Origin: Paraburkholderia translucens
Lineage (GTDB): Bacteria > Pseudomonadota > Gammaproteobacteria > Burkholderiales > Burkholderiaceae
Length of the DNA: 64,000 nt
Direction of reading: 5' to 3'
Assembly: GCF_020881035.1 (NCBI RefSeq)
Contig: NZ_JAJITC010000017.1
Coordinates: forward strand, 62,001 to 126,000
A program made the position numbers and the translations under genes. The notes beneath the pieces are model-generated. The model made no database searches, was not told where the DNA came from, and saw nothing but the letters and a program-made list of their open reading frames with translations. Positions 24,241 through 32,857 of this stretch are shown one piece after another (within the stretch, counting starts at the first letter, position 1; every line of letters begins with the position of its first letter).

Positions 24241-27120
24241 ATGAGCGACACCCCGAGCGACCCCACCTCGACGCTTGCAAAGAGCTTCGAACCCCAGACC
24301 ATCGAAGCCCACTGGGGCCCTGAATGGGAAAAGCGCGCCTACGCCGCGCCCTCCTTCGACGCGAACCGCAAGGATTTCTCGATCCAGCTGCCGCCGCCGA
24401 ACGTCACGGGCACCCTGCACATGGGCCACGCGTTCAACCAGACCATCATGGACGGCCTCACCCGCTATCACCGCATGCTCGGCGAGAACACGCTGTGGGT
24501 GCCGGGCACCGACCACGCGGGCATCGCGACGCAGATCGTCGTGGAACGGCAGCTCGACGCGCAGGGCGTGTCGCGCCATGACCTCGGCCGCGAGAAGTTC
24601 GTCGAACGCGTGTGGGAGTGGAAGCAGCAGTCCGGCTCCACCATCACGAATCAGGTGCGCCGTCTCGGCGCGTCGATCGACTGGTCGCGCGAATACTTCA
24701 CGATGGACGACAAGATGTCGGCCGCCGTGCGCGACGTGTTCGTACGCCTGTATGAACAGGGTCTGATCTATCGCGGCAAACGCCTCGTGAACTGGGACCC
24801 GGTGCTGCTCACCGCCGTGTCCGACCTCGAAGTGGTCAGCGAGGAAGAAAACGGCCACCTGTGGCACATCCGCTATCCGTTGACCGACGGCTCCGGCCAT
24901 CTGACCGTTGCCACCACGCGTCCGGAAACCATGCTCGGCGACACCGCCGTGATGGTGCACCCCGAAGACGAACGCTACGCGCATCTGATCGGCAAGACCG
25001 TCACGCTGCCGCTCTCGAACCGCGAAGTGCCCATCATCGCCGACGATTACGTCGACCGCGAGTTCGGCACCGGCGTCGTCAAGGTCACGCCCGCGCACGA
25101 TTTCAACGACTACCAGGTCGGCCTGCGTCACAAGCTGCCGCAAATCGAAATCCTCACGCTCGACGCGAAGATCAACGACAACGCGCCCGAAAAATATCGC
25201 GGCCTCGACCGTTTCGCAGCGCGCGCGCTCGTGATCGAGGATCTCGAGACGCTCGGCGCGCTCGAATCGGTCAAGCCGCACAAGCTGATGGTGCCGCGCG
25301 GCGACCGCACCGGCGTCGTGATCGAGCCGATGCTCACCGACCAGTGGTTCGTCGCAATGAGCAAGCCGGCGCCCGAAGGCACGTTCAATCCGGGCAAGTC
25401 GATCGCCGAAACCGCGCTCGACGTGGTCCGCAACGGCCAGATCAAATTCGTGCCGGAAAACTGGACCACCACGTATTACCAGTGGCTCGAAAACATCCAG
25501 GACTGGTGCATCTCGCGTCAGCTGTGGTGGGGTCATCAGATTCCGGCGTGGTACGGCGAGAATGGCGAAGTGTTCGTCGCGAAGACCGAGGAAGAAGCGC
25601 GCGCGAAGGCCGCCGCGGCCGGCTACACGGGTGCGCTCGAGCGCGACGAAGACGTGCTCGACACGTGGTTCTCGTCCGCTCTGGTGCCGTTCTCGTCGCT
25701 CGGTTGGCCGAACGAAACGGAAGAACTCAAGCACTTCATGCCGTCGTCGGTGCTCGTCACCGGCTTCGACATCATCTTCTTCTGGGTCGCGCGCATGGTC
25801 ATGATGACCACGCACTTCACCGGCAAGGTGCCGTTTGAAACGGTCTACGTGCACGGGCTCGTGCGCGATGCCGAAGGCCAGAAGATGTCGAAGAGCAAGG
25901 GCAATACGCTCGACCCGATCGATATCGTCGATGGCATCGGCCTCGACGCGCTCGTCGCGAAGCGCACCACGGGCCTGATGAACCCGAAGCAGGCCGCGTC
26001 GATCGAAAAGAAGACCCGCAAGGAGTTTCCGGAAGGCATTCCGGCCTTCGGCACCGACGCGCTGCGCTTCACGATGGCGTCGATGGCCACGCTCGGCCGC
26101 AACGTGAACTTCGACCTCGCGCGCTGCGAGGGCTATCGCAACTTCTGCAACAAGCTTTGGAACGCCACGCGCTTCGTGCTGATGAACTGCGAAGGCCACG
26201 ACTGCGGTTTCGGCCAGGCGGCGCAATGTGGCGAATGCGGGCCAGAAGGCCATCTGCATTTCTCGCAGGCCGACCGCTGGATCGTGTCGCAACTGCAACG
26301 CGTGGAAGCGGAGGTCGCCAAGGGTTTTTCAGACTATCGTTTTGACAATGTGGCCAACGCCCTATACAAGTTCGTATGGGACGAATATTGTGACTGGTAC
26401 CTCGAGCTCGCCAAAGTGCAGATCCAGACGGGTCAGCCGAACCAGCAGCGCGCAACCCGCCGCACGCTGCTGCGTGTGCTCGAGACGGTATTGCGCCTCG
26501 CGCATCCGGTGATCCCGTACATCACCGAAGCGCTGTGGCAGAAGGTGGCGCCGCTCGCGGGACGCTACCCCGAAGGCAAGGCCGACGGTGAAGCGTCCAT
26601 CATGGTGCAGCCGTACCCGATCGCGGAGCCGTCGAAGCTCGACGAAGACGCCGAGCAGTGGGCGGCCGGCCTCAAGGCGGTGATCGACGCGTGCCGGAAC
26701 CTGCGCGGCGAGATGAACCTGTCGCCGGCGGTCAAGGTGCCGTTGCTCGCCACCGGCAACGCGGAGCGCCTGCGCACTTTCGCGCCTTACGCTCAGGCAC
26801 TGGCGCGTCTGTCCGAAGTGCAGATCATCGCCGACGAGGCCGCGCTCGACGCCCAGGCGGATGGCGCGCCGATTGCTATCGTAGGAACCGACAAGCTCGT
26901 GCTTAAGGTCGAGATCGACGTGGCGGTTGAACGCGAACGCCTGTCGAAAGAGATCGCACGATTGAGTGCTGAAATCGTCAAATGCAACGGTAAGCTACAG
27001 AATCAGGCATTCGTTGCAAAGGCGCCGGCGGCGGTCGTGGAACAGGAACAGAAACGGCTTGCTGATTTCGAAGCCACCGTGGGCAAGCTGCAAGCCCAGC
27101 TGGCCCGCTTGCCGGCCTGA
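24241..27120 (+). CDS. valS: valyl-tRNA synthetase
   Basis: A 959-residue class I synthetase. The HIGH equivalent HMGH is at residues 60-63 after PPPNVTGTL, the CP1 editing domain contains TTRPETMLGDTAV, and the second ATP motif KMSKS begins at residue 548. The C-terminal ~65 residues (VERERLSKEIARLSAEIVK and so on) form the coiled coil typical of ValS. It charges tRNA-Val and hydrolyses Thr-tRNA-Val. The length matches bacterial ValS. Confidence 0.97.
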   Translation: MSDTPSDPTSTLAKSFEPQTIEAHWGPEWEKRAYAAPSFDANRKDFSIQLPPPNVTGTLHMGHAFNQTIMDGLTRYHRMLGENTLWVPGTDHAGIATQIVVERQLDAQGVSRHDLGREKFVERVWEWKQQSGSTITNQVRRLGASIDWSREYFTMDDKMSAAVRDVFVRLYEQGLIYRGKRLVNWDPVLLTAVSDLEVVSEEENGHLWHIRYPLTDGSGHLTVATTRPETMLGDTAVMVHPEDERYAHLIGKTVTLPLSNREVPIIADDYVDREFGTGVVKVTPAHDFNDYQVGLRHKLPQIEILTLDAKINDNAPEKYRGLDRFAARALVIEDLETLGALESVKPHKLMVPRGDRTGVVIEPMLTDQWFVAMSKPAPEGTFNPGKSIAETALDVVRNGQIKFVPENWTTTYYQWLENIQDWCISRQLWWGHQIPAWYGENGEVFVAKTEEEARAKAAAAGYTGALERDEDVLDTWFSSALVPFSSLGWPNETEELKHFMPSSVLVTGFDIIFFWVARMVMMTTHFTGKVPFETVYVHGLVRDAEGQKMSKSKGNTLDPIDIVDGIGLDALVAKRTTGLMNPKQAASIEKKTRKEFPEGIPAFGTDALRFTMASMATLGRNVNFDLARCEGYRNFCNKLWNATRFVLMNCEGHDCGFGQAAQCGECGPEGHLHFSQADRWIVSQLQRVEAEVAKGFSDYRFDNVANALYKFVWDEYCDWYLELAKVQIQTGQPNQQRATRRTLLRVLETVLRLAHPVIPYITEALWQKVAPLAGRYPEGKADGEASIMVQPYPIAEPSKLDEDAEQWAAGLKAVIDACRNLRGEMNLSPAVKVPLLATGNAERLRTFAPYAQALARLSEVQIIADEAALDAQADGAPIAIVGTDKLVLKVEIDVAVERERLSKEIARLSAEIVKCNGKLQNQAFVAKAPAAVVEQEQKRLADFEATVGKLQAQLARLPA

Positions 27121-27194
27121 TCGACGCGCGCCTCGCCCGCTTGCCTCCGCGGCGGGCGGGCCGGGACTTAAACCAGAGGACTCAGGGTATTCAC

Positions 27195-28076
27195 ATGCTA
27201 AAAGTTACGAAGGCGGTTTTTCCGGTCGCGGGTCTTGGCACCCGCTTCCTCCCCGCCACGAAGGCTAGCCCGAAAGAGATGCTGCCGATCGTCGACAAGC
27301 CGCTGATTCAGTACGCGGTCGAAGAAGCCATGGCGGCCGGCATCACCGAAATGATCTTCGTCACGGGCCGCAGCAAGCGCGCGATCGAAGACCATTTCGA
27401 CAAGTCCTACGAGATCGAGGCCGAGCTCGAAGCGCGCGGCAAAGACAAGCTGCTCGAACTCGTGCGCAGCATCAAGCCGAGCCATGTGGACTGCTTCTAC
27501 GTGCGTCAGGCCGAGGCGCTGGGCCTCGGTCACGCGGTGCTGTGCGCGGAGAAGCTGGTCGGCGATAACCCGTTCGCCGTGATTCTCGCGGACGACCTGC
27601 TGTACGGCACGCCGCCCGTGATGACGCAGATGATCGAGGTGTTCGATCACTATCACAGCTCGGTGATCGGCGTTGAAGAGATCCCGCCGCAGGACACGAA
27701 GTCGTACGGCATCGTCGATGGCAAGGAATGGGAAGACTCGATCATCAAGATGTCGGGCATCGTCGAAAAGCCGGAGCCGAGCGTGGCGCCGTCGAACCTC
27801 GGCGTGGTGGGCCGCTATGTGCTCAAGCCCCGCATCTTCGATCACCTGCGCGCGATCAAGCCGGGCGCGGGCGGTGAACTGCAACTGACGGACGCGATCC
27901 AGTCGCTGCTCGCCGACGAGCAGGTGCTCGCCTACAAATATCACGGCACGCGTTTCGACTGCGGCAGCAAGCTCGGTTACCTGAAGGCGACGGTCGAGTT
28001 CGCGCTGCGTCACCCGGAGGTGGCCGCCGATTTCGAAGAATATCTGCGCACGCGCTCGCCGGTTCTCGAAGGCTGA
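27195..28076 (+). CDS. galU: UTP--glucose-1-phosphate uridylyltransferase
   Basis: A 293-residue nucleotidyltransferase: the N-terminal GLGTRFLPATKASPKEML loop binds UTP, followed by DKPLIQYAVEEA, VRQAEALGLGHAVLCAE, ILADDLLYG and the VGRYVLKPRIF block. It makes UDP-glucose for exopolysaccharide and LPS. Start at ATG 27195; a longer frame from 27141 would add a non-conserved 18 residues. A strong terminator follows. It lies 74 bases after valS. Confidence 0.95.
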   Translation: MLKVTKAVFPVAGLGTRFLPATKASPKEMLPIVDKPLIQYAVEEAMAAGITEMIFVTGRSKRAIEDHFDKSYEIEAELEARGKDKLLELVRSIKPSHVDCFYVRQAEALGLGHAVLCAEKLVGDNPFAVILADDLLYGTPPVMTQMIEVFDHYHSSVIGVEEIPPQDTKSYGIVDGKEWEDSIIKMSGIVEKPEPSVAPSNLGVVGRYVLKPRIFDHLRAIKPGAGGELQLTDAIQSLLADEQVLAYKYHGTRFDCGSKLGYLKATVEFALRHPEVAADFEEYLRTRSPVLEG

Positions 28077-28098
28077 GGCCAGCCGCGAGGCTGAAACG

Positions 28099-28144
28099 AA
28101 GAAGGCGCTGTACCCCGGATAATGGGGACAGCGCCTTCTTTTTT
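28099..28144 (+). terminator. intrinsic terminator after galU
   Basis: AAGAAGGCGCTGT (28099-28111) pairs with ACAGCGCCTTCTT (28128-28140), with CCCC/GGGG extending the stem past one bulged A and a GGATAAT loop, then a T-run to 28144. The plus-strand orientation terminates galU. Confidence 0.88.
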
Positions 28145-28175
28145 ACATCGGACGGACAGTTTTACCGGATGCCGC

Positions 28176-28409
28176 TCACCGGCGACGCATCAGGAACGTG
28201 AACACCTTGTCATGCGCCGAGCTTTCGATGATCTCGTTGCCGGTCTGCTTCGCGAACGCGGCGAAATCGCGCTGCGAGCCGGGATCGGTGGCGAGCACCT
28301 TGAGAATCTGGCCGCTTTCCATGTCGGAGAGCGCCTTTTTGGCGCGCAGGATGGGCAGCGGGCACGTGAGCCCGCGCGCATCGACTTCCTTGTGAATCTG
28401 AATTTGCAT
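28176..28409 (-). CDS. TusA/SirA-like sulfur-carrier protein
   Basis: A 77-residue TusA-fold protein with the single conserved motif GLTCPLPILRAKKAL; the functional thiol is Cys16. TusA-type proteins relay persulfide sulfur for tRNA thiolation or molybdopterin synthesis, or act with a membrane partner in selenium/sulfur uptake. The short length and isolated position do not tell which. It runs convergently with galU, whose terminator separates them. Confidence 0.88.
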   Translation of the reverse strand: MQIQIHKEVDARGLTCPLPILRAKKALSDMESGQILKVLATDPGSQRDFAAFAKQTGNEIIESSAHDKVFTFLMRRR

Positions 28410-28502
28410 CGACGATGACCTTCGGGACGAGGCGTCGCTGACGACGCCGGACAGAGGGTCAAATTCTACAGCAGGCGCAGCGGCCGCGCCGGCTGCCCGA
28501 CG

Positions 28503-29549
28503 CTACAGCGTCACCGCCTGGCCGCTTTGCAGCGACTCGCGCAGCGCGACGCCGATGCGCGTGGCTTCGAGGGCATCGGCCAGGGTCGCGCCGCGTGGCG
28601 CCGCGTCGCCGATTCCCGCCCCGTTTTGCACCGACGCGACGAACGCGCGCGCCTCGTGCAGAAACGCGTCCTCGAAACGGTCGAAGAAGTTCGGCGTGCA
28701 TTCGTTACGAATGCCGCTCGCGTCGTAAATCTCGACGCGATTCGCGCGCGGATTGCGCCCGATCGTCAGCCCCCCCGCCGTGCCGATCACTTCGCTGTGC
28801 GTATCGTTGCCGTGCGCCTGCGTGCGCGACGCGTAGAACATCGCCAACTTGCCGCCCTCGAATTCGCAGATCGCGACGCCGTTGTCGACATCGCCGAATT
28901 CGCGCAAGCCCTCGTGCAGCGCGACCGTGCCCGCCGCGAACACCCGCGTCGCGCGCGGCTTGCCGAGCAGCCACCGGGCGACGTCGATGTCGTGCACCGT
29001 GCAGTCGAGAAAGATCCCGCCCGAGGTCGCCGCGAAGCGCACGAAAAAGCCGTCGTTGTCGTTTTGATCCGTCGTCTGGGAACGCACGAGGAACGGCCGG
29101 CCGATCTGCCCGGCGGCGACCTTCTCGAACGCGTCCCGATAGCTTGGATCGAAACGCCGCATGAAGCCGATCGTCGCGTGCAGATGCGCATAGCGCGCCG
29201 CCTCGGCCAGCACGCGTTCACATTCGGCGACATCGAGCGACAGCGGTTTCTCGCAGAACACATGCTTGCCGGCTCGCAACGCGTCGACGATCTGCTGCGC
29301 ATGCAGCGACGACGGTGTGACGAGCCACACCGCGTCGACGTGCGGATCGGCGAGCAGGTCCGCGTAGTCGGCGTAGAGACGCGGCTCGGGAAGCGCATCG
29401 CGCGCCCATGCGAGTTCGTCTGCGAGCGGACTGCACGCGGCCGTCAGTGTCGCGCCCGGCACGCGATACGCGAGATTTTCCGCATGCCGCTTGCCGAGCC
29501 GCCCGAGGCCGACCACGCCGAGCCGCAAACGCTGTGTGGCGGGTTTCAT
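28503..29549 (-). CDS. Gfo/Idh/MocA oxidoreductase, inositol-dehydrogenase-like
   Basis: A 348-residue NAD(P)-dependent dehydrogenase. Rossmann motif GVVGLGRLGKRHAENL is at residues ~11-26; the catalytic EKPLSLD and the Gfo/Idh signature FMRRFDPSYRDA follow, with GGIFLDCTVHDIDVARWL in the substrate domain. It resembles the iolG upstream but is clearly divergent. Its ATG overlaps the iolG stop as TGATG, so both are expressed together. A likely role is oxidation of an inositol isomer (scyllo- or D-chiro-inositol), inferred from context. Confidence 0.82.
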   Translation of the reverse strand: MKPATQRLRLGVVGLGRLGKRHAENLAYRVPGATLTAACSPLADELAWARDALPEPRLYADYADLLADPHVDAVWLVTPSSLHAQQIVDALRAGKHVFCEKPLSLDVAECERVLAEAARYAHLHATIGFMRRFDPSYRDAFEKVAAGQIGRPFLVRSQTTDQNDNDGFFVRFAATSGGIFLDCTVHDIDVARWLLGKPRATRVFAAGTVALHEGLREFGDVDNGVAICEFEGGKLAMFYASRTQAHGNDTHSEVIGTAGGLTIGRNPRANRVEIYDASGIRNECTPNFFDRFEDAFLHEARAFVASVQNGAGIGDAAPRGATLADALEATRIGVALRESLQSGQAVTL

Positions 29550-30565
29550 CACGCGGCCTCGCCGAGTTTGACCGCGCGGCCCTCGCGCCAGGAACGCGTG
29601 GCGGCTTGCGCGAGTTCGAGCGCTTTGAGGCCATCGGCGACGGTCGTGCGCACCGGCTTGCGGTGCATGAGCGCATCGAAGAAATGGGCGATTTCGAGCG
29701 CGTACGCCGTGCGATAGCGTTCGAGAAAGAACGCCTCGGGCACGTCGGTCGATACCTGCGTCTTCGAGTACGCGGTGACCTCGGTCGGCCGCACGTTGCC
29801 CGCCTGCAGCATGCCGCCGCTGCCGAGCACTTCGAAGCGCTGGTCGTAGCCGTACGCGGCGCGCCGCGTGGTGTTGATCTGGCACAGGCGGCCACGTTTC
29901 GTGCGGATCGTAACCGCGGTCGAATCGATATCGCCCGCGTCGGCGATCGCGGGGTCGGTGAGGCAACTGCCGGTGGCGTGCAGCGTGTCGGCTTCGTCGT
30001 CGAGAATCCAGCGGAAGATGTCGAAGTCGTGAATCAGCATGTCCTTGAAGATGCCGCCCGAGTGCCGGATGTACTCGAGCGGCGGCGCGCCCGGGTCGCG
30101 GCTCGTGACGACCAGCATTTCCGGCGTGCCGATCTCGCCCGCGTCGATGCGCGCTTTCAATGCGGAAAACGTCGGATCGAACCGCCGCTGAAACCCGATC
30201 ATGCACACGACGCCCGCGCGCTCCACCGCCTGCGCGCACAACCGCGCGCGCTCCAGGGTGAGATCGACCGGCTTCTCGCAGAACACGTGCTTCCCCTGCG
30301 CGGCCGATTTGACGATCAGGTCAGCGTGGGTGTCGGTGCTGGAGCAGATCACGGTCGCGCCGATCGACGCGTCGCCGATCGCACCGTCGACATCGGCGAC
30401 CTGTGCGCCGTGCTGCGCGGCCAACGCGGCCGCCGCCTCGCGATTCACGTCGACCACGTATTTGAGCCGCACGCCCGGTTGCCGCGCGAGATTCGCCGCA
30501 TGGATCTTGCCGATGCGCCCCGCGCCGAATACCGCGACGTCGATCGTGCTAACCGCTTCAGTCAT
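29549..30565 (-). CDS. iolG: inositol 2-dehydrogenase
   Basis: A 338-residue Gfo/Idh/MocA enzyme: VAVFGAGRIGKIHAANLA (NAD loop), CSSTDTHADLI, the catalytic EKPVDLT, GFQRRFDPTF, and GGIFKDMLIHDFDIFRW with the family's conserved Asp and His. It oxidises myo-inositol at C2 to scyllo-inosose, the first step of the pathway. Start at ATG 30565 with GGGAGG just upstream; this overlaps the end of the regulator gene by eight bases, so the regulator, iolG and the next dehydrogenase form one leftward operon. Confidence 0.88.
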   Translation of the reverse strand: MTEAVSTIDVAVFGAGRIGKIHAANLARQPGVRLKYVVDVNREAAAALAAQHGAQVADVDGAIGDASIGATVICSSTDTHADLIVKSAAQGKHVFCEKPVDLTLERARLCAQAVERAGVVCMIGFQRRFDPTFSALKARIDAGEIGTPEMLVVTSRDPGAPPLEYIRHSGGIFKDMLIHDFDIFRWILDDEADTLHATGSCLTDPAIADAGDIDSTAVTIRTKRGRLCQINTTRRAAYGYDQRFEVLGSGGMLQAGNVRPTEVTAYSKTQVSTDVPEAFFLERYRTAYALEIAHFFDALMHRKPVRTTVADGLKALELAQAATRSWREGRAVKLGEAA

Positions 30566-31442
30566 CGTAGCCTCCCGTGTTGTTCGATTCTTCAACGTTC
30601 AGTTCGAGCTTGTACGCGAGCGCGATGAAGAGCGCCTGGCACAGGCAGATCGTGCTGGTCAGCGAGCGGAACGCGAACGCGCTGCCCTCTTTCACGTAAA
30701 GCTGCGTGCTCGCGTAGCGCGCGAGCGGCGAAAGTTGGCTATCCGTAATGACGAGCGTCTTCGCCTGGTGATGATGCGCGACGCGCAGACAGTACTGCGT
30801 CTCCTTGCCGTACGGCGCGAAGCTGATGGCGATCACCACGTCGCCCTTCCTCACGCTGCGGATTTGCTCGCGATACATGCCGCCGAAACCGGACACGAGG
30901 TGCACGCGCTTGTGCGTATGCTGCAACGCGTAGACGATGTAGCTCGCGACCGGAAACGAGCGCCGCACGCCGACCACGTAGATGTTGTCGGCCTGCTGCA
31001 GCATCTTCACGGCAGCGTCGAACTGCCTGTCGTCGAGTGCCGCTTCGAGCTCTTCGAGGCCGCCGCGTGACGCGGCGATGAACTCGCGCGCGACCGCGCC
31101 GCCCGACAAGGTGCCGGGCTTCTCGTCGATCAGCTTGCGAATGCGCTGCTGATAGCTCGGCGACGACACGCCCTGCCCCGTATACGCCTGACGAAACACC
31201 GCCTGCAGGTCGGAGAAGCCGGAAAAGCCGAAGCGCTGCGCGAAGCGCACGACCGCCGACGGATGCACGCCGCAGCTCGCGGCGATATCGCTCGTGCGAT
31301 CCATCATCACGCTCGACCGATGCTGCTCGATATAGGTCGCGACGCTTTTCAACTGCCGCGGCAGCGACTCGTAGTTCTCTGCGATGCGCTGCATCAATTC
31401 GTCGACGCTCGGCAACGCTTCTTCTGTGATCTGTTCCGCCAT
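30558..31442 (-). CDS. RpiR/MurR-family regulator of inositol catabolism (IolR-like)
   Basis: A 294-residue regulator. The N-terminal HTH_6 domain (residues ~1-85) contains SVATYIEQH and IAASCGVHPSAVVRFAQRFGFSGF, the recognition-helix signature of RpiR proteins. The SIS domain (residues ~125-265) contains NIYVVGVRRSFPVASYIVYAL and ISFAPYGKET and likely binds a phosphorylated inositol intermediate. It is divergent from the importer and the iolCDEB genes, with a GGAA-N6-TTCC operator in between, so it is the probable repressor of both directions and of its own operon. Confidence 0.88.
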   Translation of the reverse strand: MAEQITEEALPSVDELMQRIAENYESLPRQLKSVATYIEQHRSSVMMDRTSDIAASCGVHPSAVVRFAQRFGFSGFSDLQAVFRQAYTGQGVSSPSYQQRIRKLIDEKPGTLSGGAVAREFIAASRGGLEELEAALDDRQFDAAVKMLQQADNIYVVGVRRSFPVASYIVYALQHTHKRVHLVSGFGGMYREQIRSVRKGDVVIAISFAPYGKETQYCLRVAHHHQAKTLVITDSQLSPLARYASTQLYVKEGSAFAFRSLTSTICLCQALFIALAYKLELNVEESNNTGGYDD

Positions 31443-31537
31443 GACTGCCCCTCGGGAGTTCCTGCGATGCGGCAGACGCGCCCGCGGGCCGCGGCATCAC
31501 GCATCCGACGTTGCGGATTATAGGCAGCCGTCGCGCC

Positions 31538-31559
31538 AAATGGAATGTATTTTCCATTT
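31538..31559. promoter_or_regulatory. GGAA-N6-TTCC operator, predicted IolR site
   Basis: A perfect palindrome with 8-base arms around a 6-base centre (AAATGGAA, TGTATT, TTCCATTT). The core GGAA-N6-TTCC is the motif described for the RpiR-type IolR of Sinorhizobium meliloti upstream of iol genes. It lies 95 bases before the regulator start and 160 before the importer gene. Confidence 0.75.
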
Positions 31560-31718
31560 TTATTTGCCGTGAAATTTTCTTTGCAAGACGGCTGAAGTTG
31601 ACCTACTCTTGGTCGTGAGCGATGGCGCTTCGGCCTCGTTGTATGGCTCGTCGGAATCGAAAGCCGCCCGCCAGGCGCTCCCTCAACAACGAACGACAGA
31701 CCGAGAAAGGTGGAGACA

Positions 31719-32765
31719 ATGAGACTTTGCAGAGGCAAGGCAACGCTCAGGATTCTGGTGACGGCGTTGACGTTGGCGGCAGGATTCGGCGCGGCCTCGG
31801 CCGCCCGCGCGGCGGACGCTCACTTCGTGCTGATCAGCCACGCGCCGGATTCGGACTCGTGGTGGAACACGATCAAGAACGCGATCAAGCAGGCGGACGA
31901 GGACTTCAATGTCCAGACCGACTATCGCAATCCGCCGAACGGCGACATCGCCGACATGGCGCGCCTGATCGAGCAGGCAGCCGCGCGCAACTACGACGGC
32001 GTAATCGTATCGATCGCCGACTTCGACGTGCTGAAGAGTTCGATCGCGAAGGTCACCGAGAAACACATTCCGCTCGTCACGATCAATTCGGGCACCGAGG
32101 AGCAAAGCGCGAAGCTCGGCGCCATCATGCACGTCGGCCAGCCCGAGTTCGCGGCCGGCAAGGCCGCGGGAGAAAAGGCCAAGGCTGCCGGCATCAAGTC
32201 GTTCCTGTGCGTGAACCACTACGCGACGAACCCCGCTTCGTTCGAACGCTGCCGCGGTTTCGCCGAAGCGATCGGCGCCGACTTCAAGACCTCGACGCTC
32301 GACGCGGGCCAGGACCCGACCGGCGTGCAGTCGAAGGTCAGCGCGTTCCTGCGCAATCATCCCGATACCCAGGCGGTGCTCACGCTCGGTCCGCTGTCGG
32401 CCGATCCGACCTTGAAGGCGCTGCAGCAGATGGGCCTCGCGGGCAAGATCTGGTTCGCGACGTTCGACTTCGACAGCGACATCGCGAAGGGCATCCAGGA
32501 CGGCACCATTCAGTTCGCGATCGATCAGCAACCGTACTTGCAGGGGTATATCCCGGTCGCCGTGCTCGCGATCGTGAAGAAGAACCACACCACCGATCCC
32601 GTGAAGATCCGCGAGATCCTGCAGGCGAATCCGAAGTTCAAGGAACGTCTCGCGACCTATGGGCTCACGCCGTCGTACGGGCCGCGCAATATCGGCTCAG
32701 GCCCGGGCTTCATCACGAAGGCCAATGTCGACAAGGTGCTGAAGTACGCGGGTCAGTACCGCTGA
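31719..32765 (+). CDS. periplasmic sugar/inositol-binding protein of an ABC importer
   Basis: A 348-residue type I periplasmic binding protein. The Sec signal (ATLRILVTALTLAAGFGAASAA...) is cleaved near SAARAADA. Mature signatures are FVLISHAPDSDSWWNTIK, VSIADFDVL (ligand contact), and YGLTPSYGPRNIG at the C-terminus. Start at ATG 31719, five bases after GGAG; a GTG three codons upstream is less likely. It lies in the inositol regulon next to a permease and an ATPase, so myo-inositol is the likely ligand (inference). Two other sugar families share the fold. Confidence 0.86.
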   Translation: MRLCRGKATLRILVTALTLAAGFGAASAARAADAHFVLISHAPDSDSWWNTIKNAIKQADEDFNVQTDYRNPPNGDIADMARLIEQAAARNYDGVIVSIADFDVLKSSIAKVTEKHIPLVTINSGTEEQSAKLGAIMHVGQPEFAAGKAAGEKAKAAGIKSFLCVNHYATNPASFERCRGFAEAIGADFKTSTLDAGQDPTGVQSKVSAFLRNHPDTQAVLTLGPLSADPTLKALQQMGLAGKIWFATFDFDSDIAKGIQDGTIQFAIDQQPYLQGYIPVAVLAIVKKNHTTDPVKIREILQANPKFKERLATYGLTPSYGPRNIGSGPGFITKANVDKVLKYAGQYR

Positions 32766-32788
32766 ACGCACGTCATCGCCTCGCGTGA

Positions 32789-32818
32789 GCAGGGCCGCCG
32801 CGCTGGCCGCAGCCCTGC
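32789..32818 (+). terminator. stem-loop after the binding-protein gene
   Basis: GCAGGGC (32789-32795) and GCCCTGC (32812-32818) flank a GC-rich loop, with no T-run. Such hairpins often protect the upstream mRNA and lower the expression of permease genes relative to the binding protein. Confidence 0.45.
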
Positions 32819-32857
32819 GTCGCCCCGCCGGTCGCGGGCGTATCAAGGAGAGTTTCA

